Source of the DNA: Elysia crispata
Lineage: Eukaryota; Mollusca; Gastropoda; Plakobranchidae
Length of the DNA stretch: 64,000 bases
Direction: 5' to 3'
Assembly: GCA_033675545.1 (NCBI GenBank)
Contig: JAWDGP010002692.1
Location: 151,001-215,000 of the forward strand
Shown here: positions 49,379 through 62,572 of the stretch, in pieces
How positions within the stretch are numbered: the first letter of the stretch is position 1
Layout of the letters: every line of letters starts with the position of its first letter
Program-made: the position numbers and the translations under genes
The notes under the pieces: model-generated
What the model saw: the letters and a program-made list of their open reading frames with translations, nothing else
Database searches by the model: none
What the model was told of the DNA's origin: nothing

Positions 49379-52300
49379 GAGTAAAATTTTTAAAAATTCA
49401 ACAATACCTTTTAAGATATGCATGAAATAAAAACAGAACTAAAAATATCTTATTATGTTTTAAGAAGCTACACTAAGGCTTGGCCAATTCAATGACTACT
49501 TTTTGCTTTGGATTTTAATCAAGTTCTAAAAATGTATTATGACCTCCCTTTTCCTTCAAATAAAATTGAAGAAATGTAATCTATTCAATATAGGGTATGA
49601 CTAGAAGAGTAAGAATATTGCCACCTATTTAAAATCTTTTTACAATATTACCAAAATATAGGCTAGACTATGATTCAGCGTTAAAGTTCTGCTCTAGCAT
49701 CAACGATAGCTTCAGCACTGAGAAATTTAGAGCATTTAAAAGCATTTTGCTGATATTAATAAAAGTTAATTCAATAAGTATAAGAAAACTCATCACCTGA
49801 TTGAGGGAGTACGGTGTACTGAAGACCTGCAAAATACTCAACTATGTCATTTTTATTTCTCATGGTTTATGCCGAGTAAAAATTGGATTTTCTCTTTAAA
49901 AGCCACCCCCTCTCACACGCCATGAATTAAAGAAAAAATACTCTGAACTAAACACATGAACAGTGTACTTATAATTAAACAGTTTTATAAACAATAAAAT
50001 ATTTGCCTGAATTTGAACAACGACATGGGTTTTCTTTTACAACATTAAATATGAACAAAATTGTTCGTAACATTTTATTTATATACTTTCTGTCTTTCCT
50101 TTTCTCTCAATCTCAATCTAATCAAGAAAGCTGGGAAAAACGTAAACAGAATATCAATCTTTAGAGCTTTGCAACTATTTTCGAAGAAAGGAGCTGAAAG
50201 ACATGTTCATGATAGACCGACTTTTCTGACGAGCTCCGCCATCCACGATATAGCCAGCCTGATTATCGGTTTATAATAAGTAGGACTACATCACGCCATA
50301 ATTATCTTGCAAAGTCTAGCTGACAATTAAACGGTGATGTAGAGGCTATGGTTTACCTAATTGCTAAAAATATTACCATACAATCTATGCCGTAAAAATA
50401 TAAGGAAGGCGGTTTTTTTGTGCCTATAAAAAAGGCAGGCTAATTAGCTGCACGCCAGGGGCTACTCTAAGGAGATGAACAAAAATACTCAACAGCATCA
50501 AGTCTCATACAATAGAAATTCGAGTGTTGACAAGAACGCCATAAGCAATACATATCGCAAGCTGTTAGGTTAATTACCCCAAATTCGCATGTTACAAAAT
50601 TAATAGAGTTGGGCCATTATTTTCTCTCGTTAGTACAGCTGGCTTTATTTAACAGCGATCTAGAGTCTTGCAATAAGAAAAAACAATATGGAAATGAAGG
50701 GAACATCAAAGCATCTAGTTATTGATACTTGATACAGTGGAAAAATCTCAGAAGTGGAGTTAAATCTGTTCTCGTAAGTGGCCGATCTATTCTCATAATC
50801 TTCTAAATGCTAAAATGAATCAGTAATTGATTATTACATTTCTAGAGACTACTCATCAATTTTATACCATAGAAGTTTACGGAAAAACAAAACCCCCCCC
50901 CCCCCCAAAAAAAAAAAAAAAAATGAATAAAATTATGTAAAAAGGAAAACCATTTTGTTTCTTTCCTTTTTGTATTACATTGTACACACCGATATAAATC
51001 TATTTTTTATATTGTGCGGAACTATACATGAAAAGTGATTTGATGATGAAAAAGACCATAATTATTCCAACACGGAAGAACACATTGAGACATAGATGAG
51101 GTCCGATGATAAGAAATCATATGGATGACATAGACATAAGCCACCGATATATAAATCTTTATGAGATGTAAATTTAGTAGAATATTATCAGTGGCTAACA
51201 CACCAAACAACATGTAAGAAGACTCCGGGACTCAACAAACTTTCAATGGCATCCATCTGCTAAAGAAAACCTCTAAAGATGACCCGCAAAACTTCAGCTT
51301 AAGAAGCAAGAAGGTAGCTTGAAGAGAGTTTAATACAATTTTTTTTATCAGCCATGACTATATGAAAATTATAGGAATCATGAGTGACAATTTTTAGCAA
51401 TCCAACAACAATAGAAAATTTGCTAGACAAAGTGCCTTGGACAGTGACAATTGAACAAGACAAAGACCGCTCAACTTACATTTATTTTACCTTGAGTCTT
51501 AATAACAGTTGTGCCATAAAGCATGATCTCACAACTCCTCTCCATCACTCTCAGTTTTGAACCTCATGATGATTCTTCCGCCTGAAAATCAGTCCAATTC
51601 GTTGTTTTTGTCATCTCCTTATCTGCTTTTCACACCACCACCCCCTCACCCGCACACTTCTCTCTCTCCAAACAGCACTCAATTGACCCATCGGACGGAC
51701 GTAATCTGAGAAACAGCCAAAAAAGAGAGGGACAACTTAACAGTAGCTTTTCGCAGTCAAAATCCAGATCAACAAAAGAAGTCGTCATTAGATCGTTCTT
51801 CAACAACAACAAAAAAAAAAAGACAAAGTCCTGAGTCTTTGTTGTATGGATCAACATCAATTGATTCTGCTTTTATAAGAGATCCATGTATTGAGATAAA
51901 ATCCAGAATCTGAATCGCTATCTAACTCAGAGTCAACGGAGATATTTCAGAAAGAATAGCCGTGCTTTGCATACTGCTAACGTCATTATTTCGGTGTCGT
52001 GATAATCCTCAAAAAAGAAAAATATAAGCATGTTTCGTTGTGAAAATCATTTTTTCTAATACCACTGCCAGGCTCAAATGGTTATAGAGTTGTCACAATG
52101 ATCTCGAAAGATCTTACTGTACTCTTTCTGAATAGCCAATACTGTCTTTTAAAATGATTTTGCCCTACAATGCGCGACTTGCACTAACTCCCACAAATAA
52201 TAAGATGGACAGATTGCGCACTCCATATATACATATATATACAGATCAGAAGAGGCAATAGGATCAACTTTGAAAGTAGTTTAGTCATTATCATTTCCGC

Positions 52301-52599
52301 ATACCTTCTCAATTTAGGTTAGGAGACACTCTAAAGGATTCCGTTGCTTGCTGGATTATGTTCCACCCTTCTCATTTGTAAAATGACCCATGAATGTTAG
52401 AAAATGTGTAAAACTATTCGAAAGCATCCAGTTTCAGAAGATTTTAATTCTTTTCTCTTTTTATGCTCAAAGGGCTGGTGTTTCAGGAGCGTTCACGGAT
52501 AATTAGAAAACTTAAAACTCAGCCAAGATTGTAAAAGCCTAAGACATCGAGGATACTGAATCAAAATCAAAATGCCAGAATGTTTTTGGTTTAAAGAAA
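49379..52599. other. Intergenic sequence, nothing recognised
   Basis: AT-rich. It includes a C15-A17-like homopolymer junction near 50892-50923. No gene supported. Confidence 0.65.
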
Positions 52600-53294
52600 G
52601 TGGAGCACAACGAAATGGATTGGTCATCGCTTGCTGGATTTAATTAAGGAAAGAAGAGAATTGAAAGAGCAGGTAAATGCTGCACACAAAAAAATCAAAT
52701 GTGAAGAAACAGGAACAATACAGATCAGCGGCAAGGCACGTCAAGAAATCAGTAAAGAAAGAAAGGGAAACTTTTATACAAGCTCTAGCAGAGAAGGCAG
52801 AACAGGCTGTAACATGGAGGACGTAAGGCGCGCGTGGGGGGGGGAAGAGTAATTGAGAGTACTCTACCATAACAACCAAGATCTTGACTGGCTAGTATGG
52901 AAAACAAGAAAATAAAGATGAATAAGAGAAAGAGAAGTTCAAGCGGAGAGATGGAAAGCAGATTTTAGGGATCTTCTTAATAGACCCCTGCCAATTAGTT
53001 TGCCAGCAATTTGCCAGCTAGGAAAGATTTACCGATCAACTGTGATCCCCCGTTTAGGGCAGAGATTGTTGAGGCCATAAAGTAGCTGAAAAAAGTGAAG
53101 AACGCTGGACCAGGCCAAATTTCACCGGAGACTTTCAAGGTAGATGTAAAACTAAAAGATGCAACAGATACTCTCTATCCCTTGTTCTCAAACATTTAGA
53201 ATGAAGGAAGGTTTCCCCAGGACTGGAAAGAATGGCATATTGCGAAAATTCCAAAGAAAGGAAATCTGAGTGTAAGGAGGCTGGTATAATTATT

Positions 53295-54872
53295 TATTTG
53301 GGGCGCAGCAGTAGGTCTTTAGAATCTTTAGTATATCAATTATCAGCTTGTGGGTGGAGCCAAGTGTGCTTCTAGCTTGTTAGTAGACTTAGTTTAGTGG
53401 CGGGAAAGTAGTCTCCGCCCCTCTAGCGGTTTATTCTTTTTTCTTTAAATTATCAAAGTGTAATAATTCGGAAGATACTTTGTTCTTTCATTCCTGTCCA
53501 GCTGGCCAGAGAAGCTTTTCTTCGGTCGGTTTTCGACATACTTTGATAGGGAGATGCTAAATGTAGTTCGTAGATGTAACGATGCCTTCCGTAGATTCTA
53601 TGATCTCGGTCGGGTGATGTTTTAGTTGGGGAAACGGGTTGTGCCGTTCGACGGAGTAGATTTTCCTCGGTCGGCATTGGCCCTTGTTCTAGGGACGAAC
53701 TGGGAAACCAGGGAAGTCTTTGACCGGGGGCCTTGCCGACTGAGCTTGGACTATAAATTGTAGAGCTCGGAAAGACTCGTAGTCAGTATCTTTTTGGAGT
53801 ATCTGGAGGCCACGTTGGAAGTGCCAGTAGTATCGTTGGAAATTTAGGGAGAAGTTATTGTGGACATTATTGAACTATTGTGAAACTTGTGTTGGATTAT
53901 CATTTGTTTTAATTCTACGTGATTATCACCGTGACTCGGGCGTTGGCTGACTATTAGGCATTTTCATTACCGTAGGCATTTTGTTTGGATCATTTCTATT
54001 TTGACTATTAGGCATTTTGTTTGGATATTTTCTATTCTGACTATTAGGCATTTTGTTTGGATATTTTCTATTCTGACTATTAGGCATTTTGTTTGGATAT
54101 TTTCTATTCTGACTATTAGGCATTTTGTTTGGATATTTTCTATTCTGACTATTAGGCATTTTGTTTGGATATTTTCTATTCTGACTATTAGGCATTTTGT
54201 TTGGATATTTTCTATTCTGACTATTAGGCATTTTGTTTGGATATTTTCTATTCTGACTATTAGGCATTTTTATTGGACATTTGTTTAGGTCTTAGTATCT
54301 TCTGTTCTGACCATTTTATTAGTATCTTCTATTTAGTATTCTGGCCATTTTGTTTAGTATCTGATATTAGTATAATATCCGCACTTTATCTCGAGTGTCT
54401 GCTTGGCGCTTATCATTCTGACCATTTGTTAGTACCTTTATTGCCTGATTGCTTGTCGATCATCTTTGTATTTTTTTATTTTATTCTTTGAGAACTGCTT
54501 CCATTCTTTGATTACTGAGTATTCGTGGAATAAACATATTATAGGTGGTAACTTAATTTCTTCTCTTTTGTGTTCTTCTTCGTCTGGAGTGTAGCTATTC
54601 TGTTCTTGTCAAGTCTCGACACCCACTCGTATTAGTTAGGGAACAGTGGCCTTAGTACTCCACTGATACTCAAGGACCCAAGAGTGTGAACTCTGTAGTA
54701 TTGCACGGCTGCTAGGCACGCTACCATAACCAGTTAGAGCCTGCAATTACTTAGAGTAGGAAGAAGCACTGAGCTTCTATAGGTAACTAGACTAGTGGGT
54801 CCTATTACAGTAGTGATTAAGTAAGTTAAGGGAATATCCACCCAGCTAGGTAGGGTTACATGAGTGTTTATG
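53295..54872. mobile_element. 1.58-kb insertion inside the LINE, possible solo LTR
   Basis: It is flanked by ATTATT on both sides (53289-53294 and 54873-54878). Removing it and one ATTATT restores the LINE reading GIIILLSVPGKAF. No terminal inverted repeats are seen. A TATA-like CTATAAAT (53750s) and an AATAAA (about 54530) in plus orientation would fit a solo LTR, but the ends do not show TG...CA, so the class is open. Confidence 0.6.
53947..54276. repeat. 36-bp tandem repeat, about 8 copies
   Basis: Seven perfect 36-bp units (54003-54254; start GACTATTAGGCATTTTGTTT) are framed by degenerate copies. It lies within the 1.58-kb insertion. Open frames on both strands arise because 36 is divisible by three. 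Confidence 0.97.
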
Positions 54873-56091
54873 ATTATTCTTCTATCAGTCCCAGGGAAAG
54901 CATTCAACCGTGAAAGTTTCAAGATTGCAACCAGCCCGAAACTGCGGGAGGTGCAGGCTGGTTTCAGGAGCAACTGATCAACCACTGACCGGATTCCACG
55001 CTCAGAAATAAAGTCGAGCAGTCTTTGGAGTGGAATTCTCCATTAATTTTCAACTTTCTGGACTACGAGAAAGCGTTTGACAACATTGATAGAGACATGT
55101 TGTGGAAGATATTCAGGAATCGTGAGAAGCTTGTGGATCTTATCAAGAACATGTATGAGGAAACAGCTTACAGGGTTGTAAATGAAGAAAAAACTACAGG
55201 AAGCTTTGATATCAAGATCGGTGTCAGACAAGTTTGTTTCATCTTTTTCTATTTATGTTGGAGATGGATTGCATTGCAAGCATTGTAAGCAAAACTGCTA
55301 AGGAGATAGAAATGGCAGTCAATGAAATCCATGTGTATTATTTGAGGACCTGGATTTTAAGAGAACTTGATGCCTCTTTCACACATCCATGTATCCATGC
55401 AAGCGAAAATATCTATCCACAAAAGACCATCAAAAATGGATTGGCAATCCATCCTGACAAGTTAAAGGTTCTTTTAAAGAAGGTGCAACCCATAAAGGAC
55501 AGTTGAAGATTGAAAAATATGTCCCTGAAGATGTTGAGTATTTCTGCTATCTGGGGATAATCATCGACAAGGTGGGAGGAACTGAAACTGAGGTGAAAGC
55601 CCAGGCAACTTTCAATACACTGAATATGTTGAGGAGAAAAAAGGATATTTCTAACCAAAAAAAGCTGAAAATCGTTAACTCGAATGTCCAGTCTGTTGAG
55701 CTGCATGGCTGTGAGACACGGAAGGTGTGCTCCAACTGTGTGAAGCGAGTTAAGGTTTTCATTAAATAGTCAATACGCAAACTCATTAGGATAAGATGGG
55801 AGATAAGATCAGAAATGAGGTTTGAAGAAGAATAGAGCAGCTACCGTTTGTGGGTGAAACTGTCATACTCTCAGGAAGTCAGACAAAAGCATCACAAAAG
55901 GGGCACTGAATTGGAATCATCAGAGCAGGAGATCAAGGGAAAGACCAAGTGGAACTTTGAGGAGAGTCAGGAAAGAATGACGTGATCAGAAGTGGAAGGA
56001 CATGGACAGCATTGAAGAAACTGGCCCGTGATAGGGAAAGATGGAAAAGATTTGTTTGTGGTCAACATCTTGAGCCAAGGTGAGAAAGGCT

Positions 56092-56140
<49 letters not shown>

Positions 56141-56518
56141 GCCGAGGTTTGCAGGTGATCTAAATTTTGCTTGAATTGTTTTTTCAATTTTATCCTGTGC
56201 CTTTAATCTACAGCTCGTGATTCATTTTATAAACTCAGAAGACTAAATTTTCGTTGGTTTCTTCCGCGGTGTAAAAAAATTTATTATGAGCAAAAATTTT
56301 ATTCTTTAGAATTTCTATTTGAAGAAAATGACTGCAACACCAGGCCTGGAAATATTTTCTTTTCGGATTTGCATCATCGCAACTAGCGTTCTTATTCTTG
56401 AACACAAATTCTAAACGTGTGTAAGAAGAATTTCACGGTGTCAAAAAAAAACAATTTGTCAAAATAAACGCAATCTACAGAACTATACCGAAGCTGACCG
56501 CAGATTCTTCAGTGGTCT

Positions 56519-56800
56519 ACAGAAGTGTTTGTACACGTGGGTGGGCAGAATTGTTCCGAGTTAGAACACAAAACCTTCCTCGGAATGCAGAATCTGCAGT
56601 GCATGATAACGAACTCTACACGTGGATTGGCAGAATTGTTCTGAGTTAAAGCTTAAAGCAGAAAACCTAGCCTTTGGAATGCAGAATCTGCAGTGCATGA
56701 TTACGAATTCTACACGTGAGTTGGCAGAACTGTTTTGAGTTAAAACAGAAAACCTAGCCTTTGGAATGCAGAATCTGCAGCGCATGAACACGAGCGCTAA
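56519..56800. repeat. Minisatellite, 87-94-bp unit, about 3 copies
   Basis: The marker GCAGAATCTGCAG recurs at 56587, 56681 and 56768, with TACACGTG and GGCAGAA between. It lies just beyond the 3' end of the receptor gene, possibly in its 3' UTR. Confidence 0.85.
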
Positions 56801-57151
56801 GAACTGGCTTACAGAATTGAACAGCTTTTGAACATAACGCCCATATGATAGCTTGCGAAACGACCAATGAACACAATGTCTAAACTCTGACGTGCCCAGA
56901 GGGAAGTTTATGAATACAGAGTCTATACTCATTCAGTGTCTTCATCGTAAACATCACATCTATATGTTAGAATACATTTACGCTGCTTATGTTTATGAGT
57001 CCAAACATTGGTCTGCTAAAATGTTCCGCGCTAAACACAGTCTTCACGTGGCCGCGTCTCTAGACATCTACATTTTTGTTTAAACTGCGCTTTATAGGAC
57101 CACAATTGTCACTTTGGGCTATGAAAAGATACTGCATTTTAAACACAATGT

Positions 57152-58718
57152 CTACACGGCGGTCTGTATTATTGTTCCCCGTTTCGAGCACAGGCCAAGC
57201 ATTACACTGCGGTAGCCTGCACGGAAGCTGGAGTTGAGCATGCCGTAAAGCATCCAGTTGATTGCGTTGTTCACAACGGCCAGATAGGAGCATGCGCAAT
57301 GGACAAGAGCTGGCCACTTGTCATGGACGTCGGCCAGTATTGTAACCATGTAGGGGGACATAAACACTGCCATACAAACAAACACTACAAAGAGCGTCCT
57401 GATCATGTCGAGGTTTTTGATACCCAGAGGTTTCGTCCGATTTTGACGTTTGTGACCTGTGACGCTAATAGGTCCTGCGCTCTGTGATGATTGAAACTGT
57501 CCCGCTGAGCCCGTTTCAAGAAGTTCTTTGGGTCTGTAGCTGGAGGACTTCGGTGATGCGCAGGTAGCTCCACCTGACTCCTTCAACTTGACAACCTTCG
57601 AAAGGAGAGGAGAAAGTTGTGCCCTCGAGCCTTGGCTTTGGAATCTAGAAGAGATGATAGAGGAGTGAGACGCTTTTTGTGGGTCAGTCCTCTGTCGAGA
57701 TTTACTGTCGAGCTGCCGCTTTAGTTTTAACGAACCTGGTCTTTGTGATACAAAGCGTATTTTATTTTTCCTTCGCTTAGTGTTTCTCTCCGATACACGA
57801 CATGGAGGGTCGGAACCTGCGGACGTCGATGTTTCTGGAGTAGAGGACGACAATTCGACAGAGGTTTCCTTGACGTCAGTCTGTATGGTTTGGGAAGAGG
57901 CAGATGTACTAGAGAGATGTACTTTTAATTCTCTGCTGGTATTCCCAGTCACATACTGATTACATAGAATTTCAAAGTCTTTTTGTTCATGATGATTGAT
58001 CGTATTGATCTTCAGTGTTTCTTCCGGATCACGTGCTTTATCTGCTGCTATCATTGGGCGATGTTTTCTGTCACGGATCCATGAAACTGAAGATTTGGAA
58101 GTTTTTGTCACGTTCGGTAAACTTAACCTTTTTTTAAAGAAAGCATTGTGTTTGAAGCTGTAGTTTCGAGTTATTAGACCATTTGTCGTAAATATGCCTG
58201 TTAAGACAGATTCTATCTGACGACTTGCGTAGATATTTCTCGCGAAATGCATTTCGGGGAATAAACGATGGCAGCAGTCATCATCTTGATGTTTCATTGG
58301 GCAATGTAACTCCGGGTCGGAGAATGACAAGTTTGTGGACAAGACCTGGCTTTTGCCCATCCCAACAATAGAAATCTTTTCTTCTTCTATCCCTTCGTCA
58401 AGCCCAAGGGCATCATTAAAAAGATCTCTTGTTAGTTTAAAACTTGAAAAACTGCTTCGCTTTGTTTGGTTTTTACATGTCCTTGCTTTGCTCACATGTT
58501 TCTCAAAAGCGTCATTGTAAACAGATGGGTGCTGACATCTAGTAATCAAGCAGCGCGTTTCTTCAGCCTCGGTGTTGCTGGAGCAAGCGGTCAGGGCGAG
58601 ACCGTTCTGTATGTCGCGGCTGGTGTGGACTAGCGGACTCTGCTCACAGCTTCTCGCCTCCTCTGGGCTTGCGTCCTGTCGCCACCTGCTGAGGGTCTTG
58701 CGGGCCTCGCGCACGTAG
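57152..58718 (-). CDS. Class A GPCR, last exon (ICL3, TM6, TM7, C-tail)
   Basis: The acceptor ATCTGCAG (58719-58720) is followed by a split Ser codon and YVREARK. About 430 residues of a charged, Ser-rich third intracellular loop come next, then TM6 (IRTLFVVFVCMAVFMSPYMV), TM7 (SYLAVVNNAINWMLYGMLN), SSFRAGYRSVM as helix 8, a possible palmitoylation Cys (GLCSKRG) and a TAG at 57152. The TM6/TM7 arrangement and the YGxLNxxFRxxY block align best by eye with melatonin receptors. NPxxY is NWxxY and CWxP is absent. Likely a plasma-membrane receptor; the ligand is unknown. Other orphan families (moody, GPR84, GPR161-like) remain possible. Confidence 0.88.
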
Positions 58719-60664
58719 CTGCAGATGAAAAAAACATTATGTAACAGACTTCCTTGATTTTTATAAACATGAAAAGGTTAATCCCATCCAATTATCTTCG
58801 TGGAAGAACAAGATTGGTGGTGTCACACAAAACTGATATTTGATGATCTCATGTTTTGCGTATCATATAGTGCTAACATTTTTAATCGTATGCAATTGAG
58901 ATAAAAACAAAAATAATACATTGACCCATTCTTCTGATCTAAGTTTTTGTAGTCAGGATGTTGCTCATATACATATCTAATACGTCTCTTACTGCAGCTC
59001 GATCTCATTTTTTTGTTGTGCATTTTTCTGATAATACCAAAGTACTTTGTTTTACTTCTTTATAACACTAAAAGCTATGGTATACCTTTGCATATTTCTT
59101 TTGTGCTTTGGAACAGAACAATTAAGCTGTACAGTAGCTTTTAAAATTAAAGCTTACATGTACAATTTTCATGTCTTTGTCAGTAGAAAGTTTTTGCCTT
59201 TTACGTCAGACAACGCTTATGACAGTCCAAAAAATTGAATGATAAGCATTCACATCAATTATAATTATAGTTTACAGAGCGATCTTAATTTGTTTGTTAA
59301 AATATTTTTGTCAAATTTACTGTTTTGAAAAGAAAAGTTTAAAAAAAAAATGATTCAAGGATTTCCTTTAATCCAATTATACAAAGTTAACGAAACGTTC
59401 AGATTGAACTTTGTCGATTTTAGTTTCGAAACCAAATTATTTAATTAAAGTTCGTTGTAATGTTGATTATTATTTCTTTCCCAACTTTAGTTTTGAAAAT
59501 TGCTAAAAGTCTAGAATAATTGCATTTGCCTGTATTTTTCGTGTTCTAGTTTAATTAATTTTATTATCGACCGTTCTTTTGTTGTTGTTGTTGTTTTTTT
59601 TTGTTCTTTTTTTTTTTTTTTTTTAGAAATTTCCACTTCAACTCAAATTTGCATAAAAAAAATAAATAAAAAAGCAATCAAATAGCTGATTTTTTCCCAC
59701 TTATTATAGTGCGCAAATTCATCAGTTTTCATTTTAAATAATCTCATGCTGGTTTAAAGAAAACAAAAAGAACATATCATTTTGTCAATTTCAGTCCGAG
59801 TCTATTGTCATTCATGCGATATGAAAATAAGGCTTTTCATAACACAATCATTTTTTCCTCCCGAAGTAAAAAAAAAAAGGGCAGCATGCGGATTTTTTTA
59901 AATATACTTATTAAATTTTTCTCAGTTAAAATTCGGTAAGAAAAAAAACAACAACTAAAACCAACACCGACAAACAAACAATCATGCAAATAAAAACAAA
60001 ACATTAGGTGAATACAACTAAGGTTGGACTTGATTAAGGTTAAAACCATTTATCTTTGTAAAGTACGTTTGTTTATCAAAATATACTAGGAGTAGGGAAA
60101 TCAAGTCAACAACATGACTGTATTTTCTTGACGCGACCGTTATCTTCATCTAATTACAGTCGCTTATGCCTCCTTAGGTAGATTTCTGTAAATACATGCA
60201 CAACTACTTGAAGATTCTAAATGACTTGTTCAGAAATGTGATTCACTTAGACGAAAACTACATCTGTGTTTAATTCCAACATAGGTGGCTAAAAACGATC
60301 TGCTGCACGGAAGCTACGGCTGTGGGCGTCGTAAGCTGATGCTATGTTTATACTTAAGCAATTCGCTTTTCGATTATTGTGCGTGTTTTCCCTTGATTAT
60401 TGCAAATAAAGAAAAACGTCGATTGGCTCTTGGACCAGTCTCACTGGAATGTGCATGCACCCCGATTCTGACTTGTTATAATAATACGTCTTATTTCATT
60501 GACTTTTAGAGTCAGCATGTTATTTCTAGAAAGTGATTGAAGTTAGTTGATTGTTTTTTTTTTGTTTGTTACTTTTTTTTCTAGATTTCGTTGACAGACG
60601 CACACGAAAAGATTCCGCGCAAGTATTCTGCATAACAGTGCGCAGCCAGACTTAAGACCACCAC

Positions 60665-61157
60665 GAGGCGTGATGTTTCGTCCCAGGTAGGTCCAGTATT
60701 CAGGGGGTACATGAGGCGTGATTCTTCGTCCCAGGTAGGTCCAGTATTCAGGGGGTACATGAGGCGTGATGCTTCGTGCCAGGTAGGTCCAGTATTCAGG
60801 GGGTACATGAGGCGTGATGCTTCGTCCCAGGTAGGTCCAGTATTCAGGGGGTACATGAGGCGTGATTCTTCGTCCCAGGTAGGTCCAGTATATAGGGGGT
60901 ACATGAGGCGTGATGCTTCGTCCCAGGTAGGTCCAGTATTCAGGGGGTACATGAGGCGTGATGCTTCGTCCCAGGTAGGTCCAGTATTCAGGGGGTACAT
61001 GAGGCGTGATGCTTCGTCCCAGGTAGGTCCAGTATTTAGGGGTTACATGAGGCGTGATTCTTCGTCCCAGGTAGGTCCAGTATTCAGGGGGTACATGAGG
61101 CATGATGCTTCGTCCCAGGTAGGTCCAGTATTCAGGGGGTACATGAGGCGTGATGCC
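60665..61157. repeat. 48-bp minisatellite, 10 copies
   Basis: Ten units plus a partial one. The unit holds GAGGCGTGATTCTTCGTCCC, then AGGTAGGTCCAGTATTCAGG. It is GC-richer than the surrounding intron. Because 48 is divisible by three, it stays open in several frames on both strands. Confidence 0.97.
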
Positions 61158-62040
61158 GAGATGTCATTCTTTTCAGATCTTTAATGATCAGTCTTGCTGT
61201 ATGGTTCTGTGAAGTTGACGGCTCTGATGTCACATATGAAGGACATGGATTGGCTCTATAGAGTTATATTGATTTTTTTTATTACATTGTTGAACAGCTG
61301 GAGGCAAGGCCATGGGTGCACTATTTTATTTCTATAAACTGGTTTTCATTTAAGGTAGCTGGGTTAAAATTTTAAACGCTTCAAACCGAATGTCTCAAAC
61401 TCGTGGTGGAGAGATTTTGCGGCATTCAGGGTGAGCGTTCTTACACTACGTCTTCAGTACTCACTTAGAAACGAACCGACACGTTTTGTTAATATATTTT
61501 TTTTCTCACTGACCTCATAATTTTCATAGATTTCGCGAGTTTTAAACCTCTGTGGTTTTCTAGGAACGCACAATGTTTTTGTTTAAGTTTACTATTTCGC
61601 TTCAGTTTCGATTAGGGCTACAGTAACAGCATATGCCAATAAATAGATTAACAAGTGATATTTGTGGTCTTTTTTTCCTTCTATACATACCCAAGAAATT
61701 GAACGCTATTGTTCCCAATATTCATTGTAACATCATTTCTTTATTTGCATTGAAAGGCTCACAAGGGATACAAAGCACCTACATTTGGATTACAAAATGG
61801 TTAGATATAGAATAAAATTAGCAAAAATTCATAGCTAATCGTGAGTTGAAATAAAGTAAATGATTTTGCATTCCATGTTTTGAAGCAAACTTAGTCACCA
61901 ACAGAAATAGTACTATGTGTCGAAAATAAGGCGCGTTGGTCCAAGAAGTGGGGAGCTGCCTATAAATATTCACATTCATTAGATTTTATTTTCATGACAA
62001 ACATGCTCTGACGGCAGGACATTTGAAATTGATGTTACCC

Positions 62041-62190
62041 GAGTCTTTTAAAGCAATCCAATCTGTATCTAACCATAATGTATCTTTCTTAACGTGATTT
62101 CAGCGAAGTCTGTTAAAGCAATCCAATCTGTATCTAACCATAATGTATCTTTCTTAACGTAATTTCAACGAAGTCTGTTAAAGCAATCTA
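62041..62190. repeat. 65-bp tandem repeat, 2.3 copies
   Basis: AAGCAATCCA recurs at 62051, 62116 and (one change) 62181, giving a 65-bp period; the third copy is partial. It is in the GPCR intron. Confidence 0.88.
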
Positions 62191-62572
62191 TATATAGAAA
62201 TAACATAAACTTCTTCACGTAATTATAATCTTTAACAACATAGTAGACTACATCCAACATAGAAATATGAGGCAACTCGCTCAATATGTTCTTGAAAAAT
62301 GTTTTTTTTTAATTATTTTTCTTCTATAAGAGAATCGCAGATAACACGAAAACCTGATTTTTTCGTCTTTTTTTTTGTTTCGTCAACACTGAGTAATCCA
62401 TGAAGTGCTTGCTCACCCGCACTGTAAAAAATTTAGTAGCATACTAAATTCAACCAAATTTAGTCGTTTGACATTTTATGTTTATGGGTTTTTTTTTTTC
62501 AGTGGAAGAGTTTGTATGGAAGGGAGACAGTGCTGAGGGGTGTAGGGGGGTTTTAGGAGAAGAGATTTTCAC

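Larger units (their letters stand above)
52600..56140 (+). mobile_element. Dead LINE, split by an insertion, with (ATG)n tail
   Basis: Left part (about 52600-53294): LIKERRELKEQVNAAHKK, then FRDLLNRPLP and, with frame breaks, the GPDQI-PPE and IWNEGRFPQDWKEWHI regions of a non-LTR reverse transcriptase. Right part (54873-56140): PGKAFNR, QAGFRS, motif A FLDYEKAFD (55060s), KTTGSFDIKIGVRQ, YLGIIIDK, a C-terminal LARDRERWKRFV-type end and an (ATG)n tail (56092-56140). The catalytic FADD is destroyed (reads FKRT-stop). The 5' end is missing. The (ATG)n tail and C-terminus are typical of a common invertebrate LINE type; the clade is uncertain. Confidence 0.85.
58719..62572 (-). other. GPCR intron (3.9 kb)
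   Basis: AT-rich; it contains the 48-bp minisatellite and a 65-bp triplication. No further exon recognised. Confidence 0.75.

Noticed and set aside
53926-54288. Repeat proteins across the 36-bp array, or a CRISPR-like array
   Set aside because: The repeats are directly adjacent without spacers, inside an insertion in a eukaryotic LINE, and open on both strands.
60543-61184. 186- and 157-codon repeat proteins on opposite strands
   Set aside because: They come from the 48-bp minisatellite, whose length is divisible by three; both strands are open, which argues against coding.
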